Of a DNA stretch of 64,000 nt, positions 57,012 through 64,000 are shown in pieces. Position numbers and translations under genes: made by a program. The stretch is taken from the NCBI RefSeq assembly GCF_049651805.1, contig NZ_JBASCU010000005.1:1-64000 (forward strand), given 5' to 3'. The notes below the pieces were generated by a model. It saw nothing but the letters and a program-made list of their open reading frames with translations, had not been told where the DNA came from and did no database searches. Positions within the stretch are counted from its first letter, which is position 1. Every line of letters starts with the position of its first letter. The stretch comes from Pseudolysinimonas_A sp049651805. Its GTDB lineage: Bacteria > Actinomycetota > Actinomycetes > Actinomycetales > Microbacteriaceae.

Positions 57012-58238
57012 ATGGCGGACGGCAAGCGCAGGCGACGCGCGGTGGCGGCGGGAGTTCCCGCGACGCTGCTGCTCGCGTTCGCCAACCCGATGCCCGCGAT
57101 GGCGTTGCGCCAACCGGACTACCCGAGCTGGGACGACGTCGAGCAGGCCCGCCACGATGAGGCGGCGGCCCAGGCGACGGTCGAACAGATCGAGGGCATC
57201 CTCATCCGCCTCGAAGCCGAAGCCACCGAACTCAACCGCACCGCGCTCGAGCTGGGTGAGGAGTACGAACTCGCCGTGATCGCGCTCGAGGCCGCGACCG
57301 CAAAACTCGACCGTCTGAAGACCCAGGCGGATGCGGCGCAGGAGCGCGCCGAGCAATCCGAGCGGCACGTCGCCGTGATCGTGGCTCAGCTCGCCCGCAA
57401 CGGCGGGGGCGACGTGACTCTCGGGCTTCTGCTCGGGTCGGCCGACGACGCCGACACGTTGCTCGCCCGGCTGGGCACTGGCGAGCGGCTCACGGCCTCG
57501 TCGGCCGCGCTGCTCGAACGCGCCATCTACGACAAGAAGACGGCGCAGGCCCTCGCGACGGATGCGCGCGCCGCCGAACGCGAGCGGAAGCGACTCGCCG
57601 ACGACGCGCAGGGGAAGTTCGACCTCGCCCAAGCCGCCGCAAGCGACGCTCAGGCAAAGGCCGACGCGCAGCGTGCCGACATCGATCGGATGTATGCGCA
57701 GCTCAGCGTCCTCAAGGGCACCACGGAGGCGGTCGAGCGCGAATACCAGGAGGGGCTGGCGGCAAACCCGCCGGGCGCGCCGCCACCCGCACCTCCGCCG
57801 GTCACGCCGCCACCGGGCGTCGACCCTGCTCCGCCCGCGCCCGTCTCGAACTCCGTCGAGAACGCGATCGCCTACGCGACGGCCCAACTCGGGGAGCCCT
57901 ACCTGCTCGGCGGCATGGGCCCGAACGCGTGGGACTGCTCGGGTCTCACCAAGGCGAGCTACGCATCCGTCGGGGTGTATATCGGCACCCACTCCTCGAC
58001 CGACCAGTACAACTACATGGCGGCGCAGGGTCGGCTCGTGCCGCGCGACCAGTGGCAGCGCGGCGATCTGCTGTTCTACTCCAACGGCGGATCGGCGTCG
58101 AATACCCGCAAGTACCACGTGGCGATCTACCTCGGAAACGGCAAGATGATCGAGGCGCCCAACCCCACGGTCCCCGTGCGGATCGTGAATGTGCGCTACG
58201 GAGACCTGGTTCCCTACGTGGGCAGGCCCACGGGCTGA
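57012..58238 (+). CDS. NlpC/P60 family endopeptidase with coiled coil
   Basis: Secreted cell-wall hydrolase of 408 residues. After a signal peptide comes YPSWDDVEQARHDEAAA, a coiled coil to about 245, a proline-rich linker (PPAPPPVTPPPGVDPA), and a C-terminal NlpC/P60 domain with AWDCSGLTKASYASVGVYIG (catalytic Cys) and KYHVAIYLGNGKMIEAPNP (catalytic His). It resembles RipA/RipB. It shares the N-terminal motif with the M23 protein upstream, suggesting a common partner or duplication. Confidence 0.92.
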   Translation: MADGKRRRRAVAAGVPATLLLAFANPMPAMALRQPDYPSWDDVEQARHDEAAAQATVEQIEGILIRLEAEATELNRTALELGEEYELAVIALEAATAKLDRLKTQADAAQERAEQSERHVAVIVAQLARNGGGDVTLGLLLGSADDADTLLARLGTGERLTASSAALLERAIYDKKTAQALATDARAAERERKRLADDAQGKFDLAQAAASDAQAKADAQRADIDRMYAQLSVLKGTTEAVEREYQEGLAANPPGAPPPAPPPVTPPPGVDPAPPAPVSNSVENAIAYATAQLGEPYLLGGMGPNAWDCSGLTKASYASVGVYIGTHSSTDQYNYMAAQGRLVPRDQWQRGDLLFYSNGGSASNTRKYHVAIYLGNGKMIEAPNPTVPVRIVNVRYGDLVPYVGRPTG

Positions 58239-58250
58239 CACAATCGAGGG

Positions 58251-59033
58251 ATGCGCCGTAAGATGCTCACCCCTCTCGCCGGACTGGTCGCCGTCGCCCT
58301 CGCGGGGCTCACCGGATGCGCCCTCGGCGCCCCGTCGCCGAGCCCGACGCCGACCGCGTCGGCCTCTCCGACGGCGACGGTTCCCGTCGAGGCGGCTCCG
58401 ACCGACACGCCGACGACGGTAGCTTCGCTCCCCGGCAGCGCCCTGATGCGGGTGTCGGTCACCGCCGCGGCCGCCGGCGAAGAGGTGCGCCTCGAGCTCA
58501 CCTTCAACCGGGCGCAGACCGGCGTGATCGCAGTCGACGCCTTCGAGGCGGTGCAGGAGGCGTGCCCCAACGCGATCACGTCGCAGCTCGAACTCTTCCC
58601 CGGACTCGAGCCGACCGGCGTCATCACGTCGGACCTCTCCATGGTCGGCGATTGGCCCGAGGGCATGACCGTCGCCGTCGCCGCCGGGGGAGTGATCGCG
58701 TCGTTCGGCGAGGGCCGCAGCGTCGCCGACACCCAGGACGACCCGGGAGCGTTCGGCTGCACCGTGCCGATCGTCACCGGGATGGGTCCTGCGGAGTTCA
58801 CCAGCCTGCTGCTCGGCGATCCGGCGGTCACCGACCGGCTCGACCTCGAGGCTCAGGTCGCCGATGGCATCTTCGGGTTCGAATCCGACGCCGGATCAGC
58901 AGTCGAGGTGCGTTGGGTCGACTGCGTCATCCAGCTCTCGAGCGCCGCCCAACGGCTGTCGACCGAGTTCGGCTGGACCCTCCCGGCCCAGTGGGGCGAC
59001 GGCTGCGTGATCGGCAACGACGGCACCGTCTAA
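58251..59033 (+). CDS. Lipoprotein of unknown function
   Basis: A 260-residue lipid-anchored exported protein with lipobox LTGC near residue 24, a Pro/Ser/Thr linker (residues about 28-55), and a globular part beginning SALMRVSVTAAAAGEEVRLE, with three Cys residues (EACPNAI, FGCTVP, VDCVIQL). No family recognised. It follows the NlpC gene by 12 bp and may share its transcript, although CACAAT lies 6 nt before its ATG. A small hairpin and a palindromic repeat follow its stop. Confidence 0.75.
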   Translation: MRRKMLTPLAGLVAVALAGLTGCALGAPSPSPTPTASASPTATVPVEAAPTDTPTTVASLPGSALMRVSVTAAAAGEEVRLELTFNRAQTGVIAVDAFEAVQEACPNAITSQLELFPGLEPTGVITSDLSMVGDWPEGMTVAVAAGGVIASFGEGRSVADTQDDPGAFGCTVPIVTGMGPAEFTSLLLGDPAVTDRLDLEAQVADGIFGFESDAGSAVEVRWVDCVIQLSSAAQRLSTEFGWTLPAQWGDGCVIGNDGTV

Positions 59034-59039
59034 GCCGAA

Positions 59040-59052
59040 CCGCCTCTGGCGG
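59040..59052 (+). terminator. Short GC-rich hairpin after lipoprotein gene
   Basis: CCGCC-TCT-GGCGG directly after the stop codon; 5-bp stem without T-tract. It lies next to the palindromic repeat at 59067-59101. Confidence 0.4.
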
Positions 59053-59066
59053 GGCGCTCCCTCGGT

Positions 59067-59101
59067 GGTCGAGTAGCCCGCGTAGCGGGCGTGTCGAGAC
59101 C
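59067..59101. repeat. Intergenic palindromic repeat beside ppa
   Basis: A 35-bp REP-like hairpin: ggtcga at the start, gcccgc and gcgggc in the centre (59075-59080 and 59084-59090 region) and tcgagacc at the end. It abuts the ppa stop at 59102-59104 and separates two convergent genes. I recall the same palindrome type in Microbacteriaceae intergenic regions; it may terminate both genes. Confidence 0.7.
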
Positions 59102-59593
59102 CTAGTGCGTCGGAACGTAGGCGGCGTAGGAGGCCGCGACGATCTCCTCGGCTTCGGCCTTGTCCCCCCAGCCTTCGGTCTTGACCCATTTGCCGGGCTC
59201 AAGATCCTTGTAGTGCTCGAAGAAGTGCTCGATCTCTTTGCGCTTGTACTCCGGTACGTCGGCGAGATCCTGGATGTGGTCCCAGCGCGGGTCTCCCGCG
59301 GCGACCGCGACGATCTTCGCGTCGCCGCCCCCGTCATCCGTCATCTTGAAGACGCCGACGACGCGCACGTTCATGCCGATGCCGGGGAACAGCGGGTACT
59401 CGCCGATGACGAGAACGTCGAGCGGGTCGCCGTCGTCGGCGAGGGTGTTCTCGAAGAAGCCGTAGTCGGTCGGGTACGCCATCGGGGTGTACAGCACCCG
59501 GTCGAGCATGACTCGCCCGGTCTCGTGGTCGATCTCATACTTGTTGCGGCTGCCCTTGGGGCACTCGATGACGACGGCGTAGCTGCTGGACAT
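59102..59593 (-). CDS. ppa: Inorganic pyrophosphatase
   Basis: Soluble family I pyrophosphatase of 163 residues, hydrolysing PPi to phosphate. Landmarks: ECPKGSRNKYEIDHETGRVM, PTDYGFFENTLADDGDPLDV (DxDxxD metal site) and KDLEPGKWVKTEGW. It starts with ATG after CAGGAG. Divergent from tilS; the 42-bp spacer contains TAACGTTA, which offers a -10 on the plus strand. Confidence 0.97.
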   Translation of the reverse strand: MSSSYAVVIECPKGSRNKYEIDHETGRVMLDRVLYTPMAYPTDYGFFENTLADDGDPLDVLVIGEYPLFPGIGMNVRVVGVFKMTDDGGGDAKIVAVAAGDPRWDHIQDLADVPEYKRKEIEHFFEHYKDLEPGKWVKTEGWGDKAEAEEIVAASYAAYVPTH

Positions 59594-59623
59594 GACGCTC
59601 CTGGTTCTTCGGAAAGGCGGGTC

Positions 59624-59629
59624 TAACGT
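59624..59629 (+). promoter_or_regulatory. Candidate -10 for leaderless tilS transcript
   Basis: TAACGT, 6 nt before the ATG of tilS at 59636; the palindromic TAACGTTA could also serve the opposite strand. Confidence 0.5.
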
Positions 59630-59635
59630 TAGTCG

Positions 59636-60745
59636 ATGCCTGATTCCGCTCGACCTCGGCTGACTCCCGCGGTCGCCGATGTGCGCCGCGCCGTTCGTGC
59701 GGGTCTCTTTCCGTTTTCAGGAAACGGTGGGACAGAAGTGGCGGAAGTCACCTCAGACCTGGGTTCCGAGTCGACATCTTCCACTTCCTCCCCTCACCTT
59801 CCTGAAAACGGAAAGCCCCTCGTGCTCGTCGCGCTGTCGGGCGGGCCGGATTCACTGGCGCTCGCGGCGGCCGTCGCTTTCGAGGCGTCGCGGGTCGGGG
59901 TGCGGGCGGGGGCGGTGATCGTCGACCATCAGTTGCAGAACGGGTCGGATGCCGTGGCCGAGCGCGCGGCGGAGCAGGCGCGGGCGCTGGGACTCGATCC
60001 GGTACGCGTCGTGGCTGCGGACGTCGCGGCCGGGGGTTCTCGGGAGGCGGCCGCGCGCGACGCTCGGTACGACGCCCTCGCCGCAGTCGCTGCCGAGATG
60101 GGCGCCGGGGCGGTGCTGCTCGGCCACACCCTCGACGACCAGGCCGAGACTGTGTTGCTCGGGCTCGCACGCGGCTCGGGCGGGGGGAGTCTGCAGGGCA
60201 TGGCGCCGGTGGCGGGGCTGTACCGCCGGCCGCTGCTCGGCATCCGGCGCTCGACCACCGTGCAGGCCTGCGCCGATGGGGGGCTGGAGGCGTGGGCCGA
60301 CCCGCACAACGCCGCCCCCGCCTACACGCGGGTGCGGGTGCGCAACACCGTGCTGCCCGTGCTCGAAGCCGAACTCGGGCCGGGGGTCGCCGAGGCGCTC
60401 GCCCGCACCGCGGAGCAATTGCGGGAAGACGAGGATGCCTTCGCCACGATGATCGATGAGGTCGCCGAAGAACTCGCGGAACACATCGACTCCGGGATCG
60501 CCGTGCCCGTGGCCGTGCTCGCCGCGAATCCGGCGGCGCTGCGGCAGCGCATCATCCGCTTCGTGGTGCAGAGCGAGTTCGGGGTGTCACTCAGCCGCGC
60601 CCACACTCTCGAGATCGCGCGGCTCGTCACCGACTGGCACGGGCAGGGGCCGCTCGACGTTCCGGGAATCTCGATCGCGCGGGCCGGTGGCAGAATCGAG
60701 TTTCGAGCACGAGTCGCTGAGGAGCACGCGGATGGACACGACTGA
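59636..60745 (+). CDS. tilS: tRNA(Ile)-lysidine synthase with an in-frame element insertion
   Basis: Modifies C34 of tRNA-Ile(CAU) to lysidine with ATP. The PP-loop SGGPDS lies at residues 68-73, and the body (HTLDDQAETVLLGLARGSGG, GLEAWADPHNAAPAYTRVRV) is typical. The N-terminus (MPDSARPRLTPAVADVRRAV) is as in relatives, but residues about 25-60 are encoded by a palindromic element (59707-59815), so the PP-loop is shifted by about 36 residues. The reading frame remains open. The insertion is in a segment normally a short linker, so the enzyme is probably active. The end overlaps hpt. Confidence 0.94.
   Translation: MPDSARPRLTPAVADVRRAVRAGLFPFSGNGGTEVAEVTSDLGSESTSSTSSPHLPENGKPLVLVALSGGPDSLALAAAVAFEASRVGVRAGAVIVDHQLQNGSDAVAERAAEQARALGLDPVRVVAADVAAGGSREAAARDARYDALAAVAAEMGAGAVLLGHTLDDQAETVLLGLARGSGGGSLQGMAPVAGLYRRPLLGIRRSTTVQACADGGLEAWADPHNAAPAYTRVRVRNTVLPVLEAELGPGVAEALARTAEQLREDEDAFATMIDEVAEELAEHIDSGIAVPVAVLAANPAALRQRIIRFVVQSEFGVSLSRAHTLEIARLVTDWHGQGPLDVPGISIARAGGRIEFRARVAEEHADGHD
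59707..59815. repeat. Palindromic element, copy B (in frame inside tilS)
   Basis: A 109-bp element with perfect inverted 16-bp arms CTTTCCGTTTTCAGGA (59707-59722) and TCCTGAAAACGGAAAG (59800-59815). The inner parts also pair: GAAGTGG on the left (59735-59741) against CCACTTC on the right (59781-59787). It shares GTGGCGGAAGTC-type and CTCACCTTCCTG words with copy A (27543-27650). Translated in tilS it reads FPFSGNGG at the start and HLPENG at the end, with a Ser/Thr-rich middle. Best read as an insertion rather than native coding sequence. Confidence 0.85.
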
Positions 60746-61283
60746 CATCGAGGGCGACCTCACCGAAGTGCTCTTCACGGAAGGCCAGATCCACGCCCGC
60801 ATCGCCGAGCTGTGCCGCGAGATCGAAGCCGACTACGAGGGCCGCGACCTGCTCATCGTCGGGGTGCTCAAGGGCGCCGTCATGGTGATGGCCGACCTCG
60901 CGCGGGAACTCAAGCGCGACGTCGAGATGGACTGGATGGCGACCTCCTCGTACGGCACGAGTACCGAGTCGAGCGGCGTCGTGCGCATCATCAAAGACCT
61001 CGACACCGACATCGCCGACCGGCACGTGCTCATCATCGAAGACATCGTCGACTCCGGCCTCACCCTCTCCTGGCTGCGCACCAACCTCGAGAGCCGCAAT
61101 CCGGCATCCCTCGAGGTGTGCGCCCTGCTGCGCAAACCCGAGGCCGCCAAGGTCGACATCGAAGCGCGCTACGTGGGCTTCGACATCCCGAATGCTTTCG
61201 TCGTCGGCTACGGCCTCGACTACGCGGAGCGGTACCGCAACCTGAGGTCGATCGGCATCCTCGCCCCGCACGTGTACTCGTAG
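60732..61283 (+). CDS. hpt: Hypoxanthine phosphoribosyltransferase
   Basis: Salvages hypoxanthine/guanine with PRPP, 183 residues. The PRPP loop is in HVLIIEDIVDSGLTLSWLRT, and earlier blocks (LLIVGVLKGAVMVMADLARE, WMATSSYGTSTESSGVVRI) are family-specific. The ATG at 60732 has GAGGAG upstream and overlaps the end of tilS. The order tilS-hpt-ftsH-folE is conserved in actinobacteria. A GC-rich hairpin follows at 61304-61326. Confidence 0.97.
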   Translation: MDTTDIEGDLTEVLFTEGQIHARIAELCREIEADYEGRDLLIVGVLKGAVMVMADLARELKRDVEMDWMATSSYGTSTESSGVVRIIKDLDTDIADRHVLIIEDIVDSGLTLSWLRTNLESRNPASLEVCALLRKPEAAKVDIEARYVGFDIPNAFVVGYGLDYAERYRNLRSIGILAPHVYS

Positions 61284-61303
61284 GGGGTCCTCCTAGAGCC
61301 GAC

Positions 61304-61326
61304 CCGACGCCCGAGACGGGCGTCGG
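61304..61326 (+). terminator. GC-rich hairpin between hpt and ftsH
   Basis: CCGACGCCCG-AGA-CGGGCGTCGG: perfect 10-bp stem with a 3-nt loop, 20 bp after the hpt stop; no T-tract, as usual for actinobacterial terminators. Confidence 0.7.
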
Positions 61327-61433
61327 CGCTGGGACCGCGGCGGCGGCGCGAAAGCGCCCCCGCCCATAGCGAAGTCCGCGCCCAGCGAACACCGGGGCGG
61401 CGTCCAGTAATGGGGCGATACCCTGGCTGTCTC

Positions 61434-63437
<2,004 letters not shown>

Positions 63438-63444
63438 GTCGGCG

Positions 63445-64000
63445 ATGACCGTCGATCAGGGCCGCATCGAGGCTGCCGTGGCCGAGCTGCTGGCAGCGAT
63501 CGGTGAGGATGCCACGCGCCCCGGCCTGCAGCGCACCCCGAAGCGCGTGGCCGAGGCGTACGCGGAGTACTTCGCCGGCCTCGACGTCGACCCGGTCGCG
63601 ATCCTGCGCGACGGGGTGGATGCCGCGGGCGACGGGGAGCGCGGAGACCTCGTGCTGCTGCGCGGCCTCGAGTTCCGGTCGATGTGCGAGCACCACCTGC
63701 TGCCGTTCCGCGGGGTCGCGCACGTCGGCTACCTGCCCGGCGGCAAGGTCGTCGGACTCGGCCGCCTCGGCACCGTCGTCGAGACCCTCGCCGCCCGGCC
63801 GCAACTTCAGGAGCGCCTCGGCGAGCAGATCGCCGACGCCCTCGACGAGGGTCTCGCCCCGCGCGGCGTGATCGTCGTGCTCGACGCCCAGCACGACTGC
63901 GTCGCCGCCCGGGATGCCCGCCAGACCCGCTCGACCACCGTCACCGTCGCCAGCCGCGGGGCGCTCACCGAACCCGCCGCGCGGGCCGAGGCGATGACCC
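63445..64000 (+). CDS. folE: GTP cyclohydrolase I (cut by window end)
   Basis: First enzyme of tetrahydrofolate synthesis, making 7,8-dihydroneopterin triphosphate. The frame starts with ATG 7 bp after ftsH (MTVDQGRIEAAVAELLAAIG) and runs open past the window end, 185 residues visible. Signatures: RGLEFRSMCEHHLLPFRGVA with the zinc Cys and His, and DAQHDCVAARDARQTRSTTV with the second zinc Cys. The missing C-terminus is short. Later folate genes (folP, folB, folK) are expected beyond the end. Confidence 0.96.
   Translation, partial: MTVDQGRIEAAVAELLAAIGEDATRPGLQRTPKRVAEAYAEYFAGLDVDPVAILRDGVDAAGDGERGDLVLLRGLEFRSMCEHHLLPFRGVAHVGYLPGGKVVGLGRLGTVVETLAARPQLQERLGEQIADALDEGLAPRGVIVVLDAQHDCVAARDARQTRSTTVTVASRGALTEPAARAEAMT

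Overview
The window is about 70% GC, almost fully coding, with short gene overlaps (ATGA/GTGA) and many start codons placed 6 nt after a TANNNT hexamer. The gene content (DUF3073, DUF3817, HtaA-domain surface protein, tandem crcB, actinobacterial purF-purM order, tilS-hpt-ftsH-folE) and codon bias point to a high-GC Gram-positive actinobacterium, most likely a member of the Microbacteriaceae. The assignment is by gene content and style only; no rRNA is present.

Layout. 1-2153: the end of a sugar ABC operon (two permeases). 2154-3186: two decayed genes at the junction with the next block. 3277-11086 (minus): one long co-directional run from purD down through purC, two acetyltransferases, a VOC protein, a serine hydrolase, an SGNH hydrolase, a P-loop kinase, purS, purQ and DUF3817. 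11117-12491 (plus): HtaA-type surface protein, SCP-like protein, small membrane protein. 12504-16961: purF, purM and DUF3073, interrupted by a vapBC pair and a DUF6338 two-gene islet. 17076-24595: flavoprotein monooxygenase-like gene, then a glycogen-debranching-like enzyme divergent from a lacI-SBP-permease-permease operon with two LacI-type operators between them. 24599-30578: fluoride channel pair, PadR/DUF4097 stress-type module, TipA-like MerR regulator, yczE/yczR pair. 30686-38581: RND exporter, lipoprotein esterase, DEAD-box helicase with a repeat-rich N-terminus, DUF418 and DUF427 proteins. 38644-46890: flavodoxin-like reductase, osmoprotectant ABC system, EamA exporter, recQ, acetyltransferase, zinc metallopeptidase. 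47019-55160: acyl-CoA oxidase-like enzyme, hydrolase, ArsR/YCII pair, VIT transporter, DUF2231, SDR, MASE1 histidine kinase and divergent single-domain response regulator. 55208-55522: tRNA-Glu, tRNA-Asp and tRNA-Phe. 55751-59033: two cell-wall hydrolases and a lipoprotein. 59102-64000: ppa (minus), then tilS, hpt, ftsH and folE (cut by the window end).

Functionally, six purine-pathway genes (purS, purQ, purC, purD, purF, purM) dominate the first quarter; purL is absent. The most interesting structural signal is a roughly 109-bp near-palindromic element present twice: once between genes (27543-27650) and once in frame inside tilS (59707-59815), where it supplies about 36 extra residues ahead of the PP-loop. 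Other signals are regulatory: a triple 11-bp repeat at vapBC, paired palindromes for PadR and LacI regulators, a MerR promoter with a 19-bp spacer, an ArsR palindrome covering a start codon, and a repeated leaderless promoter layout.
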